DNA of 64,000 nucleotides from a virus. Every line of letters starts with the position of its first letter. Positions within the stretch are counted from its first letter, which is position 1. A model generated the notes under the pieces. That model was not told the origin of the DNA and made no database searches. It saw only the letters and a list, made by a program, of their open reading frames with translations. Positions 39,606 to 48,956 of this stretch are shown here, in pieces. The stretch covers positions 22,688 to 86,687 of IMG/VR virus record IMGVR_UViG_3300036770_006627. The stretch is one strand, 5' to 3'. The position numbers were made by a program, and so were the translations under genes.

Positions 39606-40586
39606 ATGGACCTGGTCGATACACCGCACGTATCTGAATTCACCAAGAAAACACTTGGCCAATTCGGCTGGAAAGACGGCGACGCAATTCCCGCCGAACT
39701 GGGCCCGATGCTCGTTAAGTTGCGCGAGACGTTACCGCCGTCTCCGCGAACGGACGTGCTAGTTGACGTCGCCGCACTGCCACCCGCCACTGTCGAAGAA
39801 ATCAAGCAAATGTTGGCGGCTGCGCGAGTCGCCGCCGCTGCTGCCGCAAAACAGCGGGCGGCTGACGCCGCGATGGAGCACTTAAATCCGGCGGCGCAGC
39901 AATTACTGCGTACGCTCAAGGACGACGACGCGACCCCGCAGATCATCGACGATCGCGCCACAGTCACGGACGCGGCAACAGAACCGCGACCAGAAGAACG
40001 CGCCACGCCGCCCGAGGTGCCCGCAACATCGGCAGACACCACAGGCACGACGCCGATGGCAGTGTTGCCTTTTTGCCCGCGGTGCGGCTGGGACATGCGG
40101 CAACGGTTTGAAATCGTACCCACCGATTTGGACAAGGAAGACTTCTTGGCAGCCGCGCTGGGAGGCACGAAATTCAAGCGGGACTATCCGATGTTTGGCG
40201 GCAAGATGGTGGTAATGTTTAACACCATTTTGGCAGATGAAAACAAGATGATTCACCGCCAGCTGGTTTTAGACCAGGAATCCAAGCGCATCGTGACGGA
40301 AGCAGAATGGTTTGTACAGATGCTCGAATACCGCATGGCGTTAAGCCTTGTGGCAATTGTTGACGCCAACGGTAAACCGACGGCGGTTGTTCCTGCGCTG
40401 GGCGAGCTTCCTGCGGTTGACGGAGAAAGCCCGATAGTCACTTTGACGAATTACGTGAACACCAAAGTTCTCGCTCACGAGGTTACCAGGCGACTTGTCG
40501 GACAGCACCTCCGACAGTTTCAGCGTCTGGTAGAAGCCCTCGAAGCGATGGCGCTCGAACCGTCTTTTTGGAACGGGATCGCCTAG
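39606..40586 (+). CDS. Tail assembly chaperone-like protein (upstream frame)
   Basis: A 326-residue protein behind AAAAGGAG. The N-terminal half is Ala/Pro-rich with a coiled region. The C-terminal half has a CPRCGWDM knuckle (Cys157, Cys160) and FLAAALGGTKFKRDYPMFGG, a pattern typical of tail assembly chaperones. It lies directly before the tape measure with a short second ORF overlapping its end in the -1 frame. This matches the two-frame chaperone layout of many tailed phages. The slip site candidate is TTTTT at 40565-40569. The product would bind the tape measure during tail assembly. Confidence 0.6.
   Translation: MDLVDTPHVSEFTKKTLGQFGWKDGDAIPAELGPMLVKLRETLPPSPRTDVLVDVAALPPATVEEIKQMLAAARVAAAAAAKQRAADAAMEHLNPAAQQLLRTLKDDDATPQIIDDRATVTDAATEPRPEERATPPEVPATSADTTGTTPMAVLPFCPRCGWDMRQRFEIVPTDLDKEDFLAAALGGTKFKRDYPMFGGKMVVMFNTILADENKMIHRQLVLDQESKRIVTEAEWFVQMLEYRMALSLVAIVDANGKPTAVVPALGELPAVDGESPIVTLTNYVNTKVLAHEVTRRLVGQHLRQFQRLVEALEAMALEPSFWNGIA
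40565..40571 (+). promoter_or_regulatory. Candidate -1 frameshift site
   Basis: TTTTTGG spans codons TTT-TGG of the upstream chaperone frame. Slipping back one base on TTT keeps full P-site pairing and continues as TTG into the frame of the ORF ending at 40975. It departs from the canonical XXXYYYZ because the A-site codon re-pairs poorly. Confidence 0.35.
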
Positions 40587-40975
40587 CGGCCTTAATGGTG
40601 CGGGCCGCCGCATCGGGAGCGATCGATTACTCCCGAGCCGATCCCAAAGATATCTATTGGAGAATTCGCCACCGCCTTGTCATCAAAGAAATGCAGCGGA
40701 GGAATGACGAAGAGCTGTTTGAGGCTGTACAGCGGCACTGGCTCGCATTTATTGCGCACGGCCGTTTGACGGAAGAAAGCTACGAGGACGTCAAAAAACG
40801 CGTGGAAACCGCGCTTATTGACCTGCAAAAAGTGATTTACCCGTGGGTCGCAATTGATCAATCGCGACCCGAAGCTGAAGGACAAAAAGATACAATAAAG
40901 CCTGAAATACGAAACTTGATTGACCGCTATAAGCGCGCACAAGAACGGTGGCGACAGGAAACGCTTGAAAAATAG
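40568..40975 (+). CDS. Second tail chaperone frame, probably expressed by frameshift
   Basis: This frame is -1 relative to the preceding gene and overlaps its last 19 bases. Independent starts are poor: TTG 40568 or ATG 40595, neither with a clear ribosome site. That favours production as a fusion. The 135 residues are charged and helical (YEDVKKRVETALIDLQKVIY; RNLIDRYKRAQERWRQE), as expected for the C-terminal domain of a GT-type chaperone. It ends 9 bases before the tape measure gene. It contains palindrome copy 8. Confidence 0.6.
   Translation: MERDRLAALMVRAAASGAIDYSRADPKDIYWRIRHRLVIKEMQRRNDEELFEAVQRHWLAFIAHGRLTEESYEDVKKRVETALIDLQKVIYPWVAIDQSRPEAEGQKDTIKPEIRNLIDRYKRAQERWRQETLEK
40648..40655. 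repeat. AGATATCT palindrome, copy 8
   Basis: CCCAAAGATATCTATTGG in the second chaperone frame, KDIY frame again. The right arm ATCTATTGG matches copies 6 and 12. Confidence 0.75.
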
Positions 40976-40983
40976 GTACGCGC

Positions 40984-43900
40984 ATGAACAGTTTCCGGCC
41001 GCCCAATTACTCTCCTGGCATGAATCAGGCGCTCATGGACGACCCCATGGCGCTGACCTTTATGATGTTTGGGTCGCCGCTTTTGCAACAAGCGGCTGGC
41101 CCGCAAAACTTCATTCCGCATCTGGTCCCGTCGCAGGCGCTTTCGGACCAGTTTCTTGCCAGTCGCTACCAGCGCGACCAGCTCGCCGCGGCCGGAGCGA
41201 GCAATGAGCAGGGAAATGCCGCCGTAGCCTCGCGGTTTCTCGGGTTGCGGGCGCTGGTAACCGACTCCCCAGCGACAGATCTCAATCGCGAGCAGGCGGC
41301 CATGTTCGCCCAGGTCGCGAACAACCCCATCGTCAAATCGCTCGCGGCAATGGCTGTCGGGCCGGAGAACCTGGAGGCCCTCATGTTTGGGCGCCAGGGC
41401 GACCCGGGAGCGTTGGCAAACGCGGCCAACCAGATGAACTTTTTTCGAAAAGACACGATGGGCGGTACTCGAATGACCGCCGAATCGATGACGGACTTTT
41501 CTCGCGGTCTGTATCAGACGCTGTACGGGGAAGAAGCAGATATAGACCAAATGCACGGCTTTATGGCCGGGCAGACTGGCGAGGTGCTTACAAACTTATT
41601 TCAGCGCGGCCAGCTGCCGCAAAGTCTGGGCGAATTAAATCCCGCCGAACGAGTCCGCGCAATATCCGCTTCGCAGCGCGACGACAAAACAATGAACCGC
41701 CTGGCTGAGCAGTTTGGTCACAGCGAGATGCTGAAACAGGAGGACTACGCCAGCGCTACGACAGAAGAGCGGGCCAAGATGCTCGAAGCGCGCAAACCGG
41801 AGTTTCGTAAGCGCCTTGACAACACCTTTCAGGAGATCGACCGGTTTAACGCAGGAGACGCCCGCGCGCGCAGCCCCCAAGATATTGAAAAGATGGACGG
41901 TTACGGCATGTCAGCGCGCAACGTTGACGCCCAGCGCGTTGGCAAGGTCGCCAAAGATTACATGGGCGCGCTGGACGCTGTACGCGAGATCTTCGGCGAC
42001 AACGGCGCTGGCGACGCTCCCATGTCGGCGCTCATCGAGGCGCTGGACGAGTTCAGTGCGGGATCGATCGACCGGCTAGATCCCAACAAGGTCGAGAATT
42101 CGATGCGGCAAATGCGGCTTGTTGCGCAGGACGCTGGCATGAATCTCGAGTCCATCGCGATGATCGGCGCGCATGGTACGGCACTGGGCCAAATGCACGG
42201 CACCCCGGCGCACATGCAGATGGCGGCCAACATGCAGACCATGCAGAACGTGGCCGCCATGCAACGGGAAGGAATGTTCAGCCGCAAGCTCTATGGGGAC
42301 ATGACCGAGGGCGAGGCGATCCAGGAAACTCAAGAGCGAATCTACCGCGGGCAAAAATCCGAAGCCGGAAAGAGCATGGCCGCGCTCAACCGGATGTACC
42401 AGCAGAACAAGGAGATGTACGCAGGAACTGAGTTGGAGGCCGCAATGAAGGCCTACAACGACCCCAGTTCGGGCGGCACCTACGAGTTTGGCGGCCAGCA
42501 GCGCAACTTGGCTGAGATTGTGGCGCAGTCCGGGCGCGGGGGTGCCTTGGGGATTCTCCAGGCTTCCGGCGGTAACGCACAGACGTTTAACTCTTTCTAT
42601 TACGACCCCGCCACCGCCGAAAAGTACAGCTCGGGCCTGGAGCTAGAGGCTCAGAAGCGGGAAATGCAAAAGCACCTGGGCAACCAGGTCATCCAGGGTG
42701 AGCTGATCGGGCGGATGACCGGTGATCGGTTTGACGCCTTGCGCAATCGTGGCTTCATGGGCATAGGCGCCCAAAGTGAAGAAGATTTTGAGCGCGAGCG
42801 TAACGACATGGCGCAAGCGCTCAGCCGCGGTTTCGCGCAGGTCATTGTTGAAGAGACGGGCGGCATGTCGAGCGAGGACCGCGCCAAACATTTGGAAAAG
42901 CGCCATGTCGACATGATGGCGCAATATTACGAATCCCGCGGCGTGCCCCGGCGGCAAGCCCGGCAACGCGCCGAGCAGGCCAGTCAGGCGATGTTTGGCG
43001 AGACCGAAGGGCAGCGCATTGAAAGCCTCTCGGGCATCGCCGCGCAGAGCAACGCCTACGTAACCTCGCGTACCGGGCAGCAACTTACAGCGCATGACCA
43101 GATCAACAGCAGCCAGGAACGCGTCCGCGATGACGGCGTTAAATACGCCGACCGGGCTGAGCGCGAGAAGCGGGTCTCAATGGGCCAGAAGTCGAGTTTT
43201 CTTCAGCGCAGTGGCGAAGTACTCGAGAAGATGGGAAAGGATCCAAATTACTCTGGCGCACAGGCGGCGAAAGATCTGCTCAACGTTCAAGACATCAACC
43301 AGATGCAGAACCGGTACGCCCCCGAAATGGCGGCTGGAATCGGGGCTGCGCTCGACATGTACCAGGGCGCCCGAAACGACACAGAACGCACGCGGGCCGA
43401 ACGTATTCTCACGGGGATGTATGAGGGCGCCAACGACAGCGCCCGGACCGAAGGCGTGACCGCTCTAGCTGAGCAGGCTTTCGGGCGCGGCACAGGGCGC
43501 GACGCTGACATGCTGCGGCAGTACGTCGCCGGTGCCAGCGACGTGACAGCAGAACAGCTCTCAAGACGCCTTCCGCGCCGCCAAAGAGAACAGATGATGG
43601 CGCAAGCAGACGCCCTGCGCAACGCCAAGCGCGCAGATTTGTCTGGCGCGGGTTTTAGTCGCGCAGAGGCTATTGCAACACGAAGCACACCCGCAGAGCA
43701 AGTTGCCGAAGCTGTAACGACTGCGCCGAACACGACCAGGAACCAGACAGCCGAAAACGAATTGGTCGGGCGCATGACCGGTCAAGAGTTTGACGCTTTT
43801 CGCGCGTTGGACGTTAACAACGTTAACGCACAAAACGAAACACAAAGTGCCGCTGCAGAATCTGATGAAACTGTAAATCAACGCGGCGCAAGTATTTCAA

Positions 43901-45102
43901 ATACTGCGGCGCAAGACATCGCCGCGGCAGTTTCTGCCGAGCAGCAACCACTGGCGGTGAGTGACACTACATCGGCTGTGCAACAAGCTCGCACGGCAGT
44001 TTCTGCCGAGCAGCAACCAGCAGCGCGCGATATTGTTTCGCCCGCGCGCTTCAGCCGTACGGCGGTATCTATAAATAGAGCCGCCGCTGCCGACCAACTT
44101 CATACGATTGGCGCAGAAGGAGAAACTGCTGAAGCAGTGAATCAGGCTACAGCATTTCACCGCGCCGACGCACGTATCGACCCTGAAAGTGCCGCGGCTT
44201 TTCGAACCGCTATGGCTGATGAAGAGGCTGGCGGCCCGAGGGTAGGCGGCGCCATCGACACCGCCATGTTCGCCGTAAACACGGCCGCCAGTGCCGCGAG
44301 CGTATACGACAGCGCCAGCACGGGCCTGGCCGCCCTTAACGGCGAGGACGTCAATCACGGCCAGTTCGCCGCCTCTACTGCCAAGACCGTCCTCGATACG
44401 GCAGACAACGTAGCTACGGGCGCGGGCATGGCGGCCCGCGCGGCCAGCCGCGTATCAGGTGTTTCTGCTGCCGCGTCATTTGGCTCCAGGGCTGCCGCTA
44501 CCGCCAGGTTTCTTGCACCCGTCAGTAAAGTCGCGCCGTTTCTTTCGCCTTTGCTCGGAGGCGTGGCTGGTGCTTTTGAAGGCGCAGAAAACGGACGCGG
44601 CGCGATCGAGGGCGGTATTTTGGGCATGCTCACGGGCGACGCCTCCAGCGGCAGCATGATGAGCGACTTGGTTGGCATCGAGAAAGGGTCAGACAAAGAC
44701 AAAGCGATGGGTATGCTCGGCGCCGCGGGCGGCGGAGCGATGACCGGAGCAGCAATTGGCGCCGCGATCGGCACGCCTTTTTTTGGCGTCGGTGCGGGTA
44801 TTGGCGCTGCCGCCGGTGCCGTGATTGGCGGCGTCGCCGGGCTCGGGGCAGAAGCGTACAAGATTTTCACGGAAGAAGACCCCGCCGCGACTGCCGCTAC
44901 GCAAGCGGTGCAGCAGACGGTCAACACCTCGCAAGCCGACCGCCCACCGCCGCAGCAGGCCGCTGAGCCTGGCGGCGGAGGAAAAGAAATCTCAATCAAC
45001 GGCACGCTTTCACTTCGCGGCCTGCAAGAGGCAATGCTCAGCGCCACGGGCAATCGCCCGATGGAAACGCCAGAAGGCGGCGTGCCCGTGTTTGGAACTT
45101 AA
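40984..45102 (+). CDS. Tape measure protein
   Basis: At 1372 residues it is the longest tail protein completed in the window, and it directly follows the chaperone pair, as tape measures do. It is mostly helical and Gln/Met/Ala/Arg-rich (MQMAANMQTMQNVAAMQREG). Two related blocks contain ELIGRMTGDRFDALR and ELVGRMTGQEFDAFR. A low-complexity part at about 960-1060 has a repeated AAVSAEQQP unit. The C-terminal 150 residues hold hydrophobic Gly/Ala segments (GAAIGTPFFGVGAGIGAAAG), which commonly insert in the host membrane. It sets tail length and may help DNA ejection. Confidence 0.75.
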   Translation: MNSFRPPNYSPGMNQALMDDPMALTFMMFGSPLLQQAAGPQNFIPHLVPSQALSDQFLASRYQRDQLAAAGASNEQGNAAVASRFLGLRALVTDSPATDLNREQAAMFAQVANNPIVKSLAAMAVGPENLEALMFGRQGDPGALANAANQMNFFRKDTMGGTRMTAESMTDFSRGLYQTLYGEEADIDQMHGFMAGQTGEVLTNLFQRGQLPQSLGELNPAERVRAISASQRDDKTMNRLAEQFGHSEMLKQEDYASATTEERAKMLEARKPEFRKRLDNTFQEIDRFNAGDARARSPQDIEKMDGYGMSARNVDAQRVGKVAKDYMGALDAVREIFGDNGAGDAPMSALIEALDEFSAGSIDRLDPNKVENSMRQMRLVAQDAGMNLESIAMIGAHGTALGQMHGTPAHMQMAANMQTMQNVAAMQREGMFSRKLYGDMTEGEAIQETQERIYRGQKSEAGKSMAALNRMYQQNKEMYAGTELEAAMKAYNDPSSGGTYEFGGQQRNLAEIVAQSGRGGALGILQASGGNAQTFNSFYYDPATAEKYSSGLELEAQKREMQKHLGNQVIQGELIGRMTGDRFDALRNRGFMGIGAQSEEDFERERNDMAQALSRGFAQVIVEETGGMSSEDRAKHLEKRHVDMMAQYYESRGVPRRQARQRAEQASQAMFGETEGQRIESLSGIAAQSNAYVTSRTGQQLTAHDQINSSQERVRDDGVKYADRAEREKRVSMGQKSSFLQRSGEVLEKMGKDPNYSGAQAAKDLLNVQDINQMQNRYAPEMAAGIGAALDMYQGARNDTERTRAERILTGMYEGANDSARTEGVTALAEQAFGRGTGRDADMLRQYVAGASDVTAEQLSRRLPRRQREQMMAQADALRNAKRADLSGAGFSRAEAIATRSTPAEQVAEAVTTAPNTTRNQTAENELVGRMTGQEFDAFRALDVNNVNAQNETQSAAAESDETVNQRGASISNTAAQDIAAAVSAEQQPLAVSDTTSAVQQARTAVSAEQQPAARDIVSPARFSRTAVSINRAAAADQLHTIGAEGETAEAVNQATAFHRADARIDPESAAAFRTAMADEEAGGPRVGGAIDTAMFAVNTAASAASVYDSASTGLAALNGEDVNHGQFAASTAKTVLDTADNVATGAGMAARAASRVSGVSAAASFGSRAAATARFLAPVSKVAPFLSPLLGGVAGAFEGAENGRGAIEGGILGMLTGDASSGSMMSDLVGIEKGSDKDKAMGMLGAAGGGAMTGAAIGAAIGTPFFGVGAGIGAAAGAVIGGVAGLGAEAYKIFTEEDPAATAATQAVQQTVNTSQADRPPPQQAAEPGGGGKEISINGTLSLRGLQEAMLSATGNRPMETPEGGVPVFGT
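43925..44019. repeat. 26-bp direct repeat with internal dyad
   Basis: The same 26 bases occur at 43925-43950 and 43994-44019, 69 bases (23 codons) apart and in frame. Each begins with the dyad CGGCAG-TTT-CTGCCG. The repeat encodes AVSAEQQP in both copies in the low-complexity part of the tape measure. Confidence 0.75.
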
Positions 45103-45104
45103 TC

Positions 45105-45590
45105 ATGGCAAATCTTTTGTTCAAACAATGTGATGGAGTTGTGGCCCGCTTGCCAACCAAATGCAATGATGACAGCGTGTTGTTTCGTATCAAACTCGAC
45201 AATCGTCAAATTACATTACCAGTCACAGGCTTTGCGCTAGAAGTTGGCGGCAACTATCAGTTCTTACACACAGTCAGCGATTTCATCTATTTCTACGCGT
45301 TTGGTGACCGCGTCGGAGAATTGAATGTCACCGGCATGGCTTTTATCAAACGGGCATGTGCGGCGGGTATTTTTGGCGGGTTCTTTGCCGAACAGAAAGA
45401 CGCGATCGACGATCTTTGGGATCTTTACGAACGCAACCGCATCAGCTCGAAAAGAGAAGCAATTCGAGTGTCGTTTGGCAACGTGCAGGCTTTTTATGGG
45501 TTTCTCACTGGTATGCGCGCCGAAATTGCGCGGCCAGACATCCCTGTGTGCCAGTACGTGCTCCGTATTCACGTTATCCCGAAGAACTGA
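45105..45590 (+). CDS. Tail or baseplate protein, 161 aa
   Basis: Starts two bases after the tape measure stop with no clear ribosome site, so it is probably coupled. It is beta-rich in the first half (SVLFRIKLDNRQITLPVTGF), with a helical centre and a strand-rich end (VCQYVLRIHVIPKN). Placed between tape measure and hub genes, it is probably a distal tail or baseplate component. No family is recognised. Confidence 0.6.
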   Translation: MANLLFKQCDGVVARLPTKCNDDSVLFRIKLDNRQITLPVTGFALEVGGNYQFLHTVSDFIYFYAFGDRVGELNVTGMAFIKRACAAGIFGGFFAEQKDAIDDLWDLYERNRISSKREAIRVSFGNVQAFYGFLTGMRAEIARPDIPVCQYVLRIHVIPKN

Positions 45591-45596
45591 TTTGTC

Positions 45597-46421
45597 ATGA
45601 TTAACCACGCCCGCACTCTCCTGCTGAACGTTTCTGGCGCCAGCAATCAGCGCCAAGAACTTGGCGAGGAATACATCCCGGCAAACTACGCGCCGCTTTC
45701 GCTGCCGTCGTACCTGCAGCGCGTGCGGCGGATCTTGTTTGGCACGGCGCCAGACCGGTACTTTTTGAATTTCCGTGTTCGTGAGCTGATGGCGCATTTA
45801 CATCAAACCGAGTTGGCAGAATTTGTCTACGCGCTCGATCCGCGCGTGACTTATTGGCCAGAACCGGCCCGCCCGTTTTACGAAACAGAAAAAAGACTAG
45901 TAATCACGCAGTACTTCGGCTTCGCCGCGCAGCCGCCGTTCCTGCGCGGCGACTTGTTCGCTGACAGCGCCCGGGGCCGGAGCGTTCGCGAGTTTACGCT
46001 GCGCGTCACCGCGGCTGACGGTGATTGGGAGGCGATTCTCACGCCGCTTGGTACGCGGAGCAACAGCGTGACAACGCCGCTGGTGTTTTTAAATGACCTG
46101 TCTCAAACGGTGCCGCTCGACAACACCGGCGTGTCGTTCCAAGTGCCGCGCCCCCCGATGACCGTCGACTGGACGATTTATACCCGCGTCCAACCCGGCA
46201 ACATTCTCACCACTGCCGTGCCGATCTTAGAGCTTTTGGGCGAGCCGTTGTTTCTGGAGCTGTTTGGCGTGGGCACTGGCCGAGAACCGTTTGCCACATT
46301 CAAGCAGCTCTGGTTTGACCACCCTAATCCGATCTACCGGCTCGGCGGATTGATTTTGGCTACGATTTACCGCACCAACGAAATACTGCAGTCCGGCACA
46401 CACATCGAGGTTGCGGCATAA
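45597..46421 (+). CDS. Tail or baseplate protein, 274 aa
   Basis: Follows the previous gene by six bases with no strong ribosome site. The sequence is mixed alpha/beta (PSYLQRVRRILFGTAPDRYF; LVITQYFGFAAQPPFLRGDLF), ending with a hydrophobic helical region (LEFFGV-like LFLELFGVGTG). Position next to the hub protein suggests a baseplate or tail-tip role. No diagnostic motif is seen. Confidence 0.6.
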   Translation: MINHARTLLLNVSGASNQRQELGEEYIPANYAPLSLPSYLQRVRRILFGTAPDRYFLNFRVRELMAHLHQTELAEFVYALDPRVTYWPEPARPFYETEKRLVITQYFGFAAQPPFLRGDLFADSARGRSVREFTLRVTAADGDWEAILTPLGTRSNSVTTPLVFLNDLSQTVPLDNTGVSFQVPRPPMTVDWTIYTRVQPGNILTTAVPILELLGEPLFLELFGVGTGREPFATFKQLWFDHPNPIYRLGGLILATIYRTNEILQSGTHIEVAA

Positions 46422-46422
46422 C

Positions 46423-48132
46423 ATGGCATTCAGCACGCCCTACGTCGTTTCAAAATTTAAGCTCAGCGCCAAAATCGGCGGCGTCGAGTTTCTGGACGTC
46501 ATTTCTTTCTCGGCGACGTTTGGGTTGAACTCAATTCCCTGCGCGTCAATGATGGTCGCCACTGGCAGGCGCGTCGACACGAACGAAGAAGCAACAATCC
46601 ACCGCGTAAAAAGCCAGTTGAAGCCGCGCGATAAAGCCACAGTAACACTGACTATCGAAACCACAGACGGGCAGGAAGACAAGATGCCTGCCGGGACGTT
46701 CACCATTTTTGAGGGTTTTTACATCGGCATTGGCTATTCGCGTTCTTTCAATTCGTCAAACTACACGCTCAACTTAATCCACTGGCTTGACGACTTGAAT
46801 AACTCGTCAATGATCAACGGCAATTGGCAGCCCGGCGCCCCGTATGACCTGGCGCAAAATGCGGCTTATTACATTGTCGACCCGAACGCAGGCACCGGCG
46901 GGGGTCGGTGGTCTACTGTTCCTGCAATTGATCCGGACGGCACACTTATTACGCCGACCAACATCCGCGCAGACATGTGGAAAAAAGTACTTCGCCCCGC
47001 GTTTGAAAGCATTGCGCGGTTTCCGTCGCCGCGTTATCAGACCGACGCGGGCGGCGAGACGAACACCGCCGCACTAGCCGCGCTAGAGCGCATGCCCGGC
47101 AAAGGCGAACAATACTACAAACCACTGGCTTTAGATATCAACGGGCTTGATTCAAACAACATTCAGTACGCTGTCCAAATGGCTATCAGCAAAGAAGCAC
47201 TTGAATCGTTCGCGTACACAACTTACTGGAGCAAACTCATTGGAGAATACGCGTCGCAATTCTTTTTCGCTATTTCTCCCAGCGTTGAGTTCGCGTTGCC
47301 TGTGCCGTTCTTTGCTGGGTTGAAAAAAGAATACATCACGATTTACGCCGACGAGTACGGTTACGCTAATTTCAACGCGAACATGTCGCAGTTGCTGGAA
47401 TCAGTAGATATCTTTTACTCCCAGCAGCCGTCCTTTACGAACTATCAGATTGGCGGTGAAACTCCGCCGCCGCCCAGCCTGCAAGCGCCGTTGGGCTATT
47501 ACCCACTGCAAGTCAATCAAGACAAGCAGGGATTAAAACTTCTCAAGGAAGCGCCTGGGTGGATGGCGAACTTTGTGCCAGATGCCGTTTTTACCGGTCG
47601 CACAACCGGCACGACGGCGCGACCGGTGGGCGACACAATGGAACCGCAAACGGGTGAGGGCTCCCCGCCGCCTAATTGGTTAGTGCCGCACGATGCCTTG
47701 CGGGAACAGCAGGAAAGCAAAGCGCTCACCAGATTCGCCGAGCACTGGTACAAAACCGAGCTGCTCAGCCAGCGCTATGGCGAAATGTCGGGCAAGCTGC
47801 GTTTTGACATTGCGCCGGGAAGCATCGTGAAAATCGAGATCCCGCCGCGCGACCAACGACCGGGCGGCTGGCTTACGCCCGCGCCTGACGACTCGTTATA
47901 CGCAACGGTGACGCAGGTGTCGTTTGTAATCAACTCTGAAAAGGCCACTGCTGGAACCAGTTTCGCGCTGGCGCACATTCGAACAAACGAGGAAAATAAC
48001 ACGCGCACGATTACAAATTGCGAAACGTGCGGCTCTGCGGAGAGACCTCCAATGTACGAGCAGCCGTGGACCGGCGCGCCGCTTGCAATAAAACAAGGTG
48101 GCGGCGGCATTTTAGGCATATTTGGATTTTGA
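46423..48132 (+). CDS. Baseplate hub-like protein
   Basis: The start is ATG 46423, with GAGG upstream and coupling to the previous stop; an upstream in-frame start lies inside the previous gene. The 569 residues begin with a beta domain (KLSAKIGGVEFLDVISFSAT) followed by long mixed regions (TLNLIHWLDDLNNSSMINGN), a pattern of gpD/gp27-type hub proteins. The C-terminal domain returns to strands (GSIVKIEIPPRDQRPGGWL) with a Cys pair (CETCGS). Hub proteins join tube and spike. Assignment is by layout and fold impression. Confidence 0.55.
   Translation: MAFSTPYVVSKFKLSAKIGGVEFLDVISFSATFGLNSIPCASMMVATGRRVDTNEEATIHRVKSQLKPRDKATVTLTIETTDGQEDKMPAGTFTIFEGFYIGIGYSRSFNSSNYTLNLIHWLDDLNNSSMINGNWQPGAPYDLAQNAAYYIVDPNAGTGGGRWSTVPAIDPDGTLITPTNIRADMWKKVLRPAFESIARFPSPRYQTDAGGETNTAALAALERMPGKGEQYYKPLALDINGLDSNNIQYAVQMAISKEALESFAYTTYWSKLIGEYASQFFFAISPSVEFALPVPFFAGLKKEYITIYADEYGYANFNANMSQLLESVDIFYSQQPSFTNYQIGGETPPPPSLQAPLGYYPLQVNQDKQGLKLLKEAPGWMANFVPDAVFTGRTTGTTARPVGDTMEPQTGEGSPPPNWLVPHDALREQQESKALTRFAEHWYKTELLSQRYGEMSGKLRFDIAPGSIVKIEIPPRDQRPGGWLTPAPDDSLYATVTQVSFVINSEKATAGTSFALAHIRTNEENNTRTITNCETCGSAERPPMYEQPWTGAPLAIKQGGGGILGIFGF
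47406..47413. repeat. AGATATCT palindrome, copy 9
   Basis: AGTAGATATCTTTTAC in the hub gene, in the frame giving VDIF. The outer arms are less symmetric than in other copies. Confidence 0.65.
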
Positions 48133-48141
48133 GGTTGAACA

Positions 48142-48954
48142 ATGCCCCAAGACAAACTTCAAGGTATGCCGTCAATTCTGGGCGACATCGCCCCGCCGTT
48201 TTCCAAGCCTAAGAACCCGACCGGCGTCGGCGACGAGTTCGATTCGGTTTACCAGCAGTGGCAGACTACGCGCACGCCGGAAGTAAACACGCGGCTGCTC
48301 TCAACGGTGCAGCCGGTCATCGATACGGCCGTTTCCAGCTACGCAGCGAACAACCCGAGCCCGACGATTAAGACACGGGCGCGGCTGATGGCACTAAAGG
48401 CTATGGAAAGCTACGACCCCAAAAAAGGCAACGTCCGGACGCACCTGCTCAGCCAGCTTCAAAGCCTGCGCCGCCTGTCAGCTCAAGAACAGAACATCAT
48501 TTCGGTGCCCGAGCAGGTGGGCCTCGACTTCCAACGGCTTTCCGAAAGCGAGAACGAGCTGCGCGACCGCCTGGGGCGCGACCCGACTGACGACGAGTTG
48601 TCCGACCACACAAACCTCTCGGCCCGGCGAATCAAGAAGATCCGCGCGTTTCACCAGCCGCTTCCCGAGAGCGCAACGATTCTTGAAAACGACGACGAGA
48701 GCCAGGACGGCGGCGTAGCGAGCACGGTCCCCGGCGCCAACCGCGGCGCAGACGCCTGGGCGAACTTCGTCTACGAAGATCTGGGCCCGACCGACAAGCT
48801 GATTATGGATATGACTTTGGGGCGCAACGGCCGTCGCGCGGCCAGCACTCAGGAGATCTCCAAGCGATTGAACATCACGCCAGGCGCCGTGAGCCAGCGC
48901 GCCGCCAAGATTCAGGCCATGCTCGATAAGCGTTACAGCCAAGGAGGGTTCTAA
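48142..48954 (+). CDS. Sigma70-like RNA polymerase sigma factor
   Basis: A 270-residue protein behind TTGAGG. Residues about 73-112 (IKTRARLMALKAMESYDPKK; HLLSQLQSLRR) resemble a reduced region 2. Residues 120-167 read like region 3 (ISVPEQV; ENELRDRLGRDPTDDEL; NLSARRIKKI). Residues 214-262 form a region 4 helix-turn-helix (TQEISKRLNITPGAVSQRAA) for the -35 element. It is likely to direct the phage polymerase, or host polymerase, to phage promoters. It sits within the baseplate operon, far from the polymerase genes. Region 1 is absent. Confidence 0.8.
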   Translation: MPQDKLQGMPSILGDIAPPFSKPKNPTGVGDEFDSVYQQWQTTRTPEVNTRLLSTVQPVIDTAVSSYAANNPSPTIKTRARLMALKAMESYDPKKGNVRTHLLSQLQSLRRLSAQEQNIISVPEQVGLDFQRLSESENELRDRLGRDPTDDELSDHTNLSARRIKKIRAFHQPLPESATILENDDESQDGGVASTVPGANRGADAWANFVYEDLGPTDKLIMDMTLGRNGRRAASTQEISKRLNITPGAVSQRAAKIQAMLDKRYSQGGF

Positions 48955-48956
48955 AA

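Noticed and set aside
2227-40655. Explaining AGATATCT enrichment by a conserved KDIY protein motif
   Set aside because: Only some copies are read as KDIY; others give AKISL or RYL in different frames, and one is intergenic.
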